Assembly: GCA_022315425.1 (NCBI GenBank) | Contig: JAIUPT010000013.1 | Span: forward strand, 434,001-498,000 | Source of the DNA: Pseudevernia furfuracea | Taxonomy: Eukaryota > Ascomycota > Lecanoromycetes > Lecanorales > Parmeliaceae | Direction: 5' to 3' | DNA: 64,000 nt | In this document: positions 34,764-46,090 of the stretch, piece after piece | How the letters are laid out: every line of letters starts with the position of its first letter | Numbering within the stretch: position 1 is the stretch's first letter | Program-made: the position numbers and the translations under genes | Notes under the pieces: model-generated | What the model saw: only the letters and a program-made list of their open reading frames with translations | What the model was told of the DNA's origin: nothing | The model's database searches: none

Positions 34764-35350
34764 CTTGGACTGTGCCTTATAAGTAGGTCAGAATGGACCT
34801 CATATTTCTTGTTATTTGCCATTTGCAAGCCAAGGATTGATCGATAGTGTTAGTCTGTATGCTAATCTTTAGCTCCCGCTCATAGGGCTTAGCGGAGTAC
34901 TAACATAAAGCTGACGAGCTAGTCGAGCTAGTGAGCAATTAAGTACACGATGGACAATTGGCAGGCATTGCCGCATATCCTCGATTCCTCGAAACAATCC
35001 ATGATGCAGAGGCTATCACACCTGTAATCTAGATCAGAAGGATTTGTGTCTGGGTGTTGGTTCCGTCATCACGATCCGGTGTCATCCCATCAGCTGTACC
35101 CATATGTAGGGCCTTAACAAACGCCGCGGTGCTTATGCTCCAACCACCTATACGACAATGACCATAGGATAGAAAGTGAAATTTCAAAAAAGGGCAGCCA
35201 AATCCCGGTGAACTGCAGTATGAATTACAGCACAGCGAACAACATGTGACCGGGTATATTGATCCTCTTTTATATACAGTAATCGAAGCGCGAGTCCGAA
35301 GGGCAGAGACGAGGGTGACCGTTAGCTGCCTCAGTAGATCATGAAAGTCA
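34764..35350. other. Spacer between RRP12 start and the TMEM115-like gene end
   Basis: Should hold the RRP12 promoter. No coding signal. Confidence 0.4.
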
Positions 35351-36455
35351 TTAGGGTTGGTCGCTTTCAGCCGGTGTCTCGGTACTCGATGTTGGTACCT
35401 CCTGGCTAATTGGTGCTGGTGGCGGAGCAGCGGCTAGCTGTTGCTTGTTCGCAGTCGCAGCGTGCAGTCTTTGATCCAAAGCCTTTAGAGCTATTGCTCT
35501 CCTCCGCTCTGCTTCTTCTCTCTTTCCGCCACCACCTCTTTTGCCTCCTTGATTCAGCAGGCTTGGTAAGCCGTCTTCACCTCTTGCCGTAGCCTGCACA
35601 TTGCTCGTCTCGACTTCCTCTGCAGAGAAGGGTGTTATGACGTGTATAGTTACCAAAGCGTTGTACACGCCATCTGCAACAGCGGCTATAGGAGGTTGGA
35701 CGATGTCAGGCCAGAAATAAGCGAAAGCGAAAGTTTCGGACGCATCTCCTTTTATTGTGGGTCCTCCTGTGTTGACTCCGGAGAGCTCGGCCTGCTTCTT
35801 GTAGAACCGAAGGTATGTCCAGCTGGTAAAGAAGCCAGCCCAGCCCAAGACAAGGGCTGTGTCTGTTCCAATTACCAGCCCAGAGATTGTATTCGCGGCA
35901 AGGAAGATGGCAGGAAAATGTTTGACTCGTATTTTGATGATGCCTTGGAGTATTGTGACAGTATGCTCGGGGACAAGCTGCTTGAACGCGACAAGGAAGG
36001 CACCTTGAAGGGCAACGGAACCTTGGATGAAAGCCAAGCTGGGGCGAGATGAGGTCAGCTTGATGACTAGAAGGACGGAGTAGATGAAGAACGTACGCCC
36101 TCGAGTCATCACGTGTGATGGCGAACCAGAGCACGTACACAAAGGTTGCTATGAGATTTGGCAGCACTGTCACCAACAGCACAAACCTTCCAAACTCTGT
36201 TGACCCCCACGCACGTTCCAAGTATTTGCCGCCATACAGAATAGTTGCACCGGCGATGAGCAATGTAACGACGTTCTGCTCGGCGAACGTCGCTGTGAAA
36301 TAGACCCAGGGGTAAAAAAGTGACCACTGGGGAACCAGGGCGAGGAGTTCGGGGTCAAGGCCTCCAAAGAAGTAGCGTGTAGTCTGATGAGCGATTGAAA
36401 TAGCAAGGAGGAGACCGAGAAGGACGCGGGTCAAGGGTGGTATATTGATACGCAT
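35351..36455 (-). CDS. TMEM115-like rhomboid-fold Golgi membrane protein
   Basis: Exons 36455-36097 and 36038-35351 give 348 residues. The N-terminal 230 residues hold about six membrane segments with family marks: LVPQWSLFYPWVYFTATFAE, then GGKYLERAWGSTEFGRFVLL, and in exon two IFLAANTISGLVIGTDTALVLGW cut here by its hydrophobic core. The C-terminal 110 residues are cytosolic, basic then Pro/Ala/Ser-rich. The family (human TMEM115, yeast YOL107W) has the rhomboid fold but no Ser-His catalytic pair, and I see no GxSG motif here. Human TMEM115 works in Golgi-to-ER retrograde traffic; that role is carried over by homology. Divergent from the LisH-WD40 gene. Confidence 0.88.
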
Positions 36456-37179
36456 TTTGCATTATGCGTGTGGGGCGGACAGGGCAATGCTTAGTATTTG
36501 CTGCAAAGTAGCATATGACATAGCTATGTGATACAGTAGTACATCGATATTCGATAGGTACTTTCGGAGGGCCGTGGCCCGTTTGGCCGGAAGAAGATGA
36601 TGATCGTCGTGTTGGTTCGCAACTTCCGCTGTGAGGTTGACGCCGTTACAGGGATTTCGCTAGCGTGGCGCTAGCTTCAATCAAAAAAAACAATCCAAGC
36701 CAATCATGGAGGACCCAGTTTGCGTTTCCCCCTCAAGCCACTTCGCAATAGTGCTTCTGCGCTTGGGTCGGCGTGGGATGAACTCCATCGTTTCTGTCGT
36801 TGGAGTTTCAGCTTTTTACAATCGTGCCACCCACACATCTGTGTGAACTGTGTGGTTTGTGTGGATTGTGAGCGCGTGCTTGCATATACATACATGATAC
36901 TACTACATCACACAGCAGCGCCTTGGACCAAAAAAAGCCCCTGGACTCCGAGATCTACTCCTCGGGAGCACTAATTTAGTGGAAGCTTGAAGCCTTGCGT
37001 GCCGAAGGCTAGCTTCCAGGTGGTGTGCACTTGGCAACTTGCAAATCGAACCCATTCCCATTCCCCGGGCATAACCTCTACCAACAAAGTGTTTCTCATC
37101 CATCATATCCTTATTTATTAGCCACAATCACTATCATCTTCCGCCTCATGTAGGCGCATGCGATAATTCCCTGATCGAT
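36456..37179. promoter_or_regulatory. Divergent promoter region
   Basis: 724 bp between the starts of the TMEM115-like gene and the LisH-WD40 gene. It contains an A-run and a GTGTGG-type simple repeat (about 36836-36866). No specific factor site claimed. Confidence 0.4.
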
Positions 37180-39298
37180 ATGGCTGCCGGCACCTTAACA
37201 TCAGACCAGGTGAATTATCTAATTTGGAGGTACGTCGTCCATTCAAATTCGTGGTTGATCCGATTCAACCCAAGCCATTCGCTGACTTCACCATCCGGAA
37301 AGGTATCTGCAGGAATCAGGTAACGCCTACTGTCTGATATTATATCACAAAGGCCATGCAGATACTGATAATTGGTTTTCAGGTCACGGTGACGCGGCTG
37401 TCAAGCTGCAGCGTGACTGGCTCTTAGACCCACAATCCCTTCCGTTCGCACAACATATCAAAACACACGCCTTAGTATCTTTAATACAAAAGGGTCTACA
37501 GTACTATCAAATTGAGCAATCATTAGGCGAGGTAAGTCACAGTGCGCAGTCAATAACAACACCGTCTCAGATTACTTAGCCCGATGGTCGTAAATCTTCG
37601 CCGGCGGCTACCCTACTATTTTTCGGCACTGAAGCCGGTCGGGCATCATCTGCACCGCAACAAGAGCAGAACGAAGACGAAAAGACACGATCTTCGAGCA
37701 CACGAAAACACGGCCGGGATTCTAATACTAACGGACTATCCTTGGATCTCCCCACACCAGCACCAGCAGCTAAACGGAGTCGGCGAAGTAATGGTGACGT
37801 ATCCACTAATGGCGATCGAGGAGACGGCGACAGCATGCAAATCGATCACAATGGCTATCATTATCAGAATGAAGCACCCATACCAGTATCGCCCACTAGT
37901 TACTCCCCCGCAGAAGATGGTCAAACGGCAAATGGCATGGACGTGGATGAGGATGCGGATGCACCTGGCAGCCCCGCCTCGGACGATGCTCCATTGATAC
38001 AGACCCTCACCAACGGTGAAAGCAGAGGCGTTCAAAGCGACAAAGTTGCTGAACTTGGACCGCAAACGAGCATTCTGACAGTATCTGAAACAAGCCACGT
38101 GATGCATACTGCATGGAACCCGAAAGATCCAACCATCCTTGCAACTAGTGGTGACGCGCTATGCCGTCTTTGGAGCATCTCAAGATCGGCAGCTTTTGAC
38201 GATAACCCTAACCATCAAATCCACCAATCATATGTCGACCTTCTTGGCTCATCCTATGCCTCCTTCGTCTCCACCATGGCATGGGATCCCACTGGCGAAA
38301 TACTCGCCGTCGCTACTCGCGACGACGATTCTGACCGGGTCGGCGCTGTAAGTCTTTGGTCCAAGAGCGGAAAGGCACTTGACGAGCTACCAGCTGCCCA
38401 AGACATGGTCCTCAAACTGCGATGGTCGCTGTCCGGCAAACAGTTGCTAGGAATTACCTCTTCAGGTAACGTCACTTCCTCTTTGGCACTCTGGGACATA
38501 GACTCGTCGCAAGCTATGCCTCCCTACCAACTTCCCAGCGTCATCACCGATGCCGCTTGGACGTCTCACCACCAACTCACCATCTGCGGCAATAATATGA
38601 TTGCCTCATCTCTCCTCGAAAATCAGTGCATCATCGCCCTAAATACCCGCTCCGAGCCAACAGCCCAACAGAACTGGACTCACATACGCTACGACTCCCG
38701 CACTCACACTACCGCTCTCGCTGCTGAAGAAACAGCGGTCCTGGGCCTCATCGACGCATCGGATACTCTCCGCACCATCACTGCACATGAATCCGATATC
38801 ACAGCTCTCGCCTATCAACCTGTCACCAACCTCTCCGCCTACCCGGCCAATGCTCCCCGCCTCCTTGCCACCTCCTCGCTGGACGGATCCATCAAAGTAT
38901 GGGACGCTAAGCGACCCTTCAATCTGGTGCACAGCCTCTCATTAGGCCACGCGGCGCCCGCAGTAGCCATGTCGTTTACTCCAGACGGTTACTTGGTCGC
39001 AGCAGCCAATTGGAACAGAGTGCTGATCTGGAATGCAGAAGCTGGGGGATTGCCGAGAGCGACCTGGAAAGGTGTGCCGGGCAAACCACCCAATGGTATG
39101 CTTACGAATGGAAATGGAGCCAGCGAAGAGGAGGATGACTTGGGAGGGGATACGAATTGCTCGTTGAGTTGGGACGCAGAAGGTGGGAAGCTGGCATTGG
39201 GTTTTAGGAGCCAGGTAGGCTTCAAGCTCTCGTCAAAAGTCCTCCCAGACCAAGCTGACGGCCGCAACCAGGTTGCGATCATCAATCTGCGGCATTGA
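37180..39298 (+). CDS. LisH-WD40 protein of the TBL1/Sif2 type
   Basis: Exons 37180-37229, 37303-37319, 37383-37531 and 37580-39298 give 644 residues. A LisH dimerisation motif fills residues 6-38 (LTSDQVNYLIWRYLQESGHG, then AAVKLQRDWLL). A long disordered linker with a nuclear-type basic run (AKRSRR, about 130) and acidic stretches follows. A WD40 propeller covers roughly residues 260-640, with repeats such as HTAWNPKDPTILATSGDALC, LATSSLDGSIKVWDAKRP and VAAANWNRVLIWNAE. This layout matches TBL1/TBL1XR1 and yeast Sif2, scaffold subunits of histone deacetylase corepressor complexes (Set3 complex in yeast). Exon two is a 17-nt micro-exon; it is needed to complete the LisH helix, so I trust it. 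Confidence 0.88.
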
Positions 39299-40711
39299 AG
39301 AAGGGAACATCGCGGAAATTTTCCTCGCCTTTGTTACGGCACGAATACGCTTTGGACATTTCGATGTATTGGAGAACAATGCTTTGGTCTCTGGAAGGCC
39401 TATATAGACCATTGGTTCACCAGGTGGAGTCCTGATCTCAGAGTTGCTAGTGGTAATGCCAACTTTGAGGGAGCCCGACGCCGGATCGTCAGAACCTCAA
39501 AGCCGCACACGCTGCGGCGCGAGACCGTACTCCCGCGTCAGAAAGGGACGGACCAGAAACGCCAATAGAACTGTCCTCATCGATACCACCACGACCTGCC
39601 CCAAGCTTCGCTTCTCCACGATGAGATGCTCAAACCGCCTAATCAATCTATGGTGGGGAGATGAGAGAGCATATCGCGATCAGCCTCTGTGCGCACAAGG
39701 GCTGGATGAATATATAAACTGTACCTTCAGCGTCGGCGTTCTTCTTCGACGCTTCAGGGTGTATATCAGAGGAGATGAAGAGATCTGATACCACCAATAC
39801 CACTTTACCTGGTTTTTATAGCCGTGTTATGAAATTTTATACGTTTCAAGCGTAGTGAATGATGGGATGCGACGTCTATAAATGATATTTCACACGCTGC
39901 AAGCATTATGATGAGAGGTATAGCGTTGTAGATGGTGCAATTTCTGATGAAGACCGTACGTATTTCGATTGTTGCGAGTCTACGGAGGAACACCATCGGA
40001 AATGTAACGTCAATCCCATTACCATCTAGATTTTGATAAGCACGAAATCAATGTTTCGGTTTTCAACGACATTACAATCATAACAATCGAAATAACGTTT
40101 CTTCTGTACACGTTTTCCTCATATATACAAATATCCAGAATGCTGTTCTGTAATTTGTATACTTTGAGGTAGGTGGGGTCGAGGGTGGGGCCTGGGGGGC
40201 TATGCATAAACGCCAAGCTTTGTCAGCGTACTTAGCACTGCTCGTTTCCTTACCCTGTTTAGTCTTTCTGCCTGCTGCCTCACAACAATGTGAAGGTGCT
40301 TTTGATGCCAACGTCTGACTCTTGGGCTACTGGAGCATATGCCTTCAAGCGAAATAGTCTGCTGGGATATTGCCCTTCCTCAGACTTATCTTGAGGCTAT
40401 GGAGCGTTGCTGTATCTCTCTCTGTCCTCCGGTAGTCTGCCTCACGTGCAGCCAACAACATTTGGTTGCCTTGCGTTGGAGCCTATCTGCTGTCTAATGC
40501 ACTTCAATTGATCTCCTCTTGTCTGTCTGAAAAGCTCAAGTCAGCTTGACGACCTTTTTCTTTTGCATACTTTGATTCGAGTCCACACGTAACTATTGCA
40601 ATTTCTTCTTCAAATCCAGCACAGCGTGTCAAGAAACGCCTGCCGGACCGCCCATGCTCGCTCTTTACTTTCTGTGATACAACTTCTTGATACCTAGGCG
40701 CTCTTATCGTC
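39299..40711. other. Intergenic stretch with old repeat traces
   Basis: No intact gene. At 39665-39700 the plus strand resembles a minus-strand segment at 1.47 kb and a plus-strand segment at 53.47 kb. At 39890-39935 the minus strand has a 24-bp near-identity to 60508-60531. These look like scraps of a dispersed, decayed repeat. Confidence 0.4.
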
Positions 40712-43413
40712 ATGGCTGAAGAACATATCTATAAGCAAGAGTTTACGGTCCGCAACCTACAAACCCGTAGCGTGACACTCTACCCTACAAGAGCGCAAAT
40801 AGTTCGAGACATAAATGACGTTACTTTGAAGGTATGTCGTCTGCTGTTGTTGCTATAATCTGAGGCTAATCAAATCGTCTGCAGGCCGGTGCCAACGAAA
40901 TAACCATTTTGGGTCTTACACCTACAGCAGACGAAAACTCGATCAAGGTCGATGGCAAAGGCTCCGCAACGATCACCGATATGATGGTCGAGCTCATATC
41001 CAATCCAGACAGCTACGAGAATATTTACCCAGAGTCTGAGGACGAGGCCGAAGAGTCCGAGGACGATCAGAGCGAATCAGAACCCGAGTCATACGCCACC
41101 AAAGTTCTGGCAGAGGAAAAGAGACGCTGTGATGACTCTTGGATCGAAGCTAATGAGGAAAAGAAAGCCGCTGCGAGCCGCTTAGCTATGCTGGAGAGTT
41201 ACGGGCGGAGCTTTGAGAAAGACCGACCTAGCGATCTTGAACTCTGCATGTCTGCCTATTGTGAAGAGCGTAAGAAGGCATTTGAGGTTCACAAAGAGAG
41301 CGAAGACAAGATCAAGGCTTTGGAGGAAGAACGGGTCAGAATACTCAAACGGCAGGTGAAAGATTCCAAGAGCACCATGAAGGAGAAGGACAAAGCCTCT
41401 AGAAAGAAGTTAAGAGAGCTTGAAAAGAAGCGGAAGCTACTTCAGGAGAAGTCGACTGCGAAACGCCGGCTGAAGGAGGAGCAAGTCCAATTTTGGCCTC
41501 GAAAGGTACGTACCTGTATTCGGAGTCCGCAGGCTTGTTGCCAGAAAAAAGTGGAAACCGTCTTACTCTAGTCGATATCCATTAAAAAGTGCCCAAATAA
41601 AGAGAAAGAGAGCTAATCATCAACAAGGTCTACCGTGTCACTCTGAGTCTTGACACCAATTCTGAGTCGACCCCTGTATCCTCACGCCGGGAATCAATTG
41701 ATAGCCTCGCAAAACCCACGCTGGAATTATCATCCTTGGATTCCTGCCAGATATCTTTATCCGTCTCTTATATAACCCATTCAGCTTATTGGTCTCCAAG
41801 ATACGACCTGTCTTTGAGTACTGTTACCAGCTCTGGCCTTATTATATATCGCGCGGAATACTGTAATACCACATCCGAGACATGGAAAGGTGCGCAGGTT
41901 ATCCTATCTACTTCTCAAGCTGCATTCCAAGGACTGGGTGAGCCAATACCAACCATGCTACCCTGGCATATACGGCTCAGCAAAGGGATTTCAGGGGTAG
42001 GCGACGGCACTAGTAGCGCTCTGATGAGCACCTACGAAATTGAAAACAGACGCAAAGGCCCGATAAACGTGGCTAGTAAATCCATCGAGCCTCGCAACAT
42101 GCTCTTCGGATTAAGCGGAGTGCCTTTGGCCCCTCAACAAGCCGCTTTCAAGGGTCAACAACAGGCCATGCAGAATATGCAGAGGCAACATCAAATGCAA
42201 CAACAGTATGCGGCGCAACAACAGATGCAGCAACAAATGCAGCAAGCGCAAGCGCAAGCTGGTTTTGGCCAAGCCGCCCAGCAGCGGAGTGCGCCTGCCG
42301 GTTTCGGCAGCAGTAACGTGACGTCAAACGTGGCTAGCTCCAACTCAGCGCTCTCTGGCTCGTCAAGCGCAGGAAACCCATCTTCAGAAGGTAACCATGC
42401 CCTACAGGATTATCAGATGCAGATGACGCTGTTAGAGCAACAGAATAAAAAACGTATGAGGATGGCGCGGCAAGAACAGGATATGATATCTGGAGCTGGC
42501 AGATATGGCGCAGACGACGGAAACGCTGAAACCATCGTACCTGAACTGCCAACCCTTGGCGCTCAGGAGTCCGAGTGGACTGAATCCGTACGTAAATTAT
42601 GAAGCTGAACCCTTCTCTCTTACCCATGTTTGCGTTTCAAGACATGTTTTAAGCCTGTCTACTCTGCAGACATGTTTCAAGGCCTCTTTCCAAAGTACTG
42701 ACTCTAGTATCTCCGTCTAGGGTCTGACTTCCACATACGAGATACCAGGATTACGCACAATCGCACCCAGCTTTACCACACGTCGTCACAAGATCGCCTC
42801 CGTACATCTCAAAGACGTGTATTTGTCGTATGTACTCGTCCCGAAACTTCGAGCTGCAGCCTTCCTCAAGGCTCGTCTCCGCAATACCTCATCGGTTGCA
42901 CTTCTCAAAGGGCCTGCAGGCCTTACACTGGATGGCTCTTTCCTCGGAAACACCAACATGCCTCGCTGCAGTGCCGGCGAAAATTTCCACCTCAGCCTAG
43001 GCGTCGATCCCAGCGTGAATGTGACCTATTCCAAACCAGTCGTCAAGAGATCGCAAACTGGCGTTTTCTCCAAAGAAGGCAGTGGCGTCTACACGCGGAC
43101 TTGCACAATTACCAACACCAAATCCAACCGCGCAATCGAGGGTACGGTGCTCGACCAAGTTCCTGTGAGCGAGGATGAGCGTCTCAGAGTCGAAGTTCTC
43201 CAGCCTTCTGGCCTGATACCAGATGGCGTTGTGGTGAAGACGGGTACTGGCGTTGTAGGAAAGGGGATGGAGAAGTGGGGAAGGGCGACTGCGGTGTTGA
43301 AGAAGGGTGGAGAGGTGGCTTGGGAAGTCAAGGTCGAACCGGGAAAGGCGGCGAAGCTAGTGTTGGAGTACGAGGCGAAGTTTCCAAGCTCCGAGATAGT
43401 TGTTGGTGTCTAA
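40712..43413 (+). CDS. DUF4140/DUF4139 family protein
   Basis: Exons 40712-40831, 40885-41505, 41628-42587 and 42721-43413 give 797 residues. The N-terminal part (VRNLQTRSVTLYPTRAQIVR, then NEITILGLTPTADENSIKV) fits DUF4140, and the C-terminal half, with ISLSVSYITHSAYWSPRYDL, RAEYCNTTSETWKGAQVILS and DVYLSYVLVPKLRAAAFLKA, fits DUF4139; the pair defines the mucoidy-inhibitor-A-like family. Between them an acidic block and a charged coiled coil (about 90-245), and within DUF4139 a Gln-rich loop (about 390-440). No signal peptide or membrane helix. Biochemical role is unknown in eukaryotes. All four exons join in phase and each junction restores family sequence. Confidence 0.88.
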
Positions 43414-43819
43414 ACGTAGGGTTTGGATAGGGGGATGTTGCTCGGAGGTTCAAGTCACAGATTGTTAAGAGAGCGCAGGGTTTGCAAGGGAAACGCGCAA
43501 CTTTGCCCGGTGCCAGCTATGGAAAAGCGTGAACCGTGTTCTAAAAATTGGAAGCACAAAGCGAGCCGCCTTTAATAAAATAGCAAGCTATGTTGAGATC
43601 GTGGTCATCACGGCGAGTCAAGCAGAACCAGACAGTGAAGGAGCGAAGCAGTACAGTCACCACCCGTCAGTTCCCCCACTGGTTGGCTATCGCATCTCCC
43701 ACGCCGGTTCCTCCTTCTTCTCTTCTCTCTTACCCTCTCCTTCCTTCTTCTCTTGTTCCTTCGTCTCTCCTTCCTTCTTCTCGGCCTCCTCGTCATCCTT
43801 CTTCTTCCCTTTCTCTCCT
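43414..43819. other. 3' spacer with strand-asymmetric tract
   Basis: 43705-43830 is nearly pure pyrimidine on the plus strand (TTCCTTC-type repeats). On the minus strand it would encode a Lys/Glu-rich tail continuing from the helicase relic. It is either that tail or a simple polypurine/polypyrimidine tract. Confidence 0.45.
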
Positions 43820-44800
43820 TCATTTCCCCAGCCAAACCGAGTAGTCAACCTCCTGCTCTTCTTCCTCAAAGAACATGACATACTTCTCCGTAACTGTTGC
43901 CATATCGATTTCCGCAACACGGCCGTGCTGTTTTGAACCAAAGCATCGTGAAGCTTTACAGAGTGTACAGTGGAGTGGGAAAAAAGGGGCTTGAACACAG
44001 ACTGTCCGCCAACCAAATTCGTTGGCGCGCAAGTCCCACATTCGGGATTTTTTTCTTAACCACATCGATGATAAAGGCGGTGTTTTGGAGCATTGACTCC
44101 TTGTACACATTGTCCTTCGCACGTCGAAAGAAGACCGGATAGACCAGATCCAGACCTGCAGGTTCCGGTGGTAAGCCTTGGCCAAACCTTTATTACGATT
44201 ACTGGTAGAATGAATTTTGGGGGGGGCTTTCGGGATGGGATCATCGAGCGCAGTTCCTGGCCCTCGAGACCGGCTGTCATTCCCATCACTTCTGTTAGCA
44301 GGAAAAAATCGCATTCGTATATCAGACCAGCGCTGGAATGGTCCACAAATTCTGAACGTTTCGCAAATGGGTTTTGGGCTGCGGTTGAAAATTCCTTGGG
44401 ATTGCCGTGGCTCTCTAGGCGCAAAGGAGCTCCACGTGAGTTACGAGGGAGATTTCGTCCATGATAACATTCCGAAAGACGGTATCCTTGAGGAGGTCTG
44501 TTTGTCCTTGTATCGCGGTCGCAATGACCACATCTGGCAGCTCTTAGTACGTTCTGCGAGATACTCATCATCTCGTTCTTGAAGGTTCCCCATTCGGCGT
44601 CGTTGAGCTGTTGAGTTTCGCTTTTCTGGTAAAGACTCCGGAAACCAGAATACACGTCCGGCTGGCTGAAAGGGCATTCGATCACACCAGCAAATTTGAG
44701 TATCCAGGCGTGAATCGCGACGTTCATCATCATCATGCGCGGATCTTCTGGTGCTAACAGCTTGGCTCTCGACGATGACTTCGGCAATGGTAACCACCGC
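43820..44800 (-). pseudogene. Decayed superfamily 1 (DNA2/NAM7-like) helicase
   Basis: Reading leftward, fragments in shifting frames follow the order of fungal NAM7/UPF1-like helicases: EDPRMMMMNVAIHAWIL, CPFSQPDVYSGFRSLYQ (about 44650-44740), DVVIATAIQGQTDLLKD and VFRNVIMDEISLVTHVELLC (about 44430-44540; a DExx-type Walker B block), NPFAKRSEFVDHS, then DFFLLTEVMGMTAGLEG (about 44270-44320) where a conserved motif follows, and LVYPVFFRRAKDNVYKE (about 44110-44150). At least three frame changes and several stops separate the pieces, and the P-loop part is absent. It cannot code for a working helicase. Such genes are often multicopy in ascomycetes, which would explain RIP or other decay. Confidence 0.6.
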
Positions 44801-45599
44801 TAAGGCGGATATGAGGTCAGGGAGTTCGGGATCCGTGATTCTGAAAACACATAAGTTCGCATTTCAGATGGAGGGTTGATGAGGTGAGAGATTAGGACTG
44901 GAATATGACTTACTTTTATGTATATGTCTGATGACCCCTGGGCAGGACTGTGAATTGTAATTCAAATTATAATCAGGTACGATGAGTGTACCATGAAGGT
45001 ACCGAGGGATGTTGATAGTCCTGGAGTGGTGTTGTCGTGGGGGTGAGGAAAGAAAAGAAGTGAAGGTCATGATTCATGTAACAAAATAGAAAAAGTCATT
45101 AATTCCCGGTTATGAGACTCTATATGAATGTTGTCATGAAGTGAAAAAGAATAGAAGTTCCCAATAGAAAATCTCAGTCACGGATTCAATAGCTTGGGGC
45201 GATCGACGGCTCCCTGTCTTGACGATTGCTAGCCATTGTCGTTGGAATTCCTGTTTTCAGCGTTGCAAACCGATGACAGAAGCCCTGCCATTGTCCTCTG
45301 TCTTCGGAATCAATTCCTGTGACCCAGCTATTCTTCACTTCCCTTGGGCTACTTGTTTGCTAGCTTGGGGCCTTCGTTTCACCCCAAATCCTCCAAATCC
45401 GTCTTTCCATTCCGCAAAACAAGTGGCGCGTCTTCCATAAGCCCGCTTAGTTCGAAACATTTGTTGTGGATCAAACGCTCAACAAGAAGTTCTCAACTAC
45501 ACCCCGTATTGGAACACCCACGCAACTCCTTGCCCTCTGCTCAAGGTCCATGTCCCAAAGCGAAGGCAGAATGTTGGCATTGCAGAGTATCAAGAACCA
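44801..45599. other. Spacer, no gene seen
   Basis: No coding signal that I can support. Confidence 0.35.
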
Positions 45600-46090
45600 A
45601 TCGCGCGATTGAAGCACCCCAGTGCATTTTAGAACAGAATATTCTAGAGAGTAACCAGAGTGCTTTCATCCAACATTTGATCACGAATCTCCTGAAAGAA
45701 ATGGCCATATGCGTCGAAGTCCGCGGCTATTCGAGCCGAGAGGAGGGGTTGGCTCGCCACCATTTGAAGAATCACAACTCCCTGTGCCTGGTGAAGCTGT
45801 GTGGTTCAACTGGCAGATTGTCGAAACAGATTAGGAGGGTCATGCTGCAATGACGAAGAGATAGGACAGACAACATGCAGGAGGTTCGACACGGGCTGGA
45901 TTTGAGAGCCAGTAGCAGCCCGATAAAGAGGCCGAGGGTTTTGATAAGGAAACATGGGCCCTTCCGCGCCAACCCTTATGTGAGCAACATCTAGCAGCAG
46001 ACTGCCTCTTCTTGCAAGGAATCGGATAGCAAGTGGATCGAAAGTCAAGGCCTGCGAGTCACGCTTTCACCGGACACTTGATTTGAGATA
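45600..46090 (-). pseudogene. Possible decayed coding region, family unknown
   Basis: The minus strand from about 46060 to 45640 stays in one frame with coding-like composition (LTFDPLAIRFLARRGSLLLD, then HQAQGVVILQMVASQPLLSA and DFDAYGHFFQEIRDQMLDES), broken by one TGA near 45811. An intron-like GTGAGT...CGCAG pair lies just upstream at about 46053-46106. I do not recognise the family, and chance cannot be ruled out. Confidence 0.25.
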
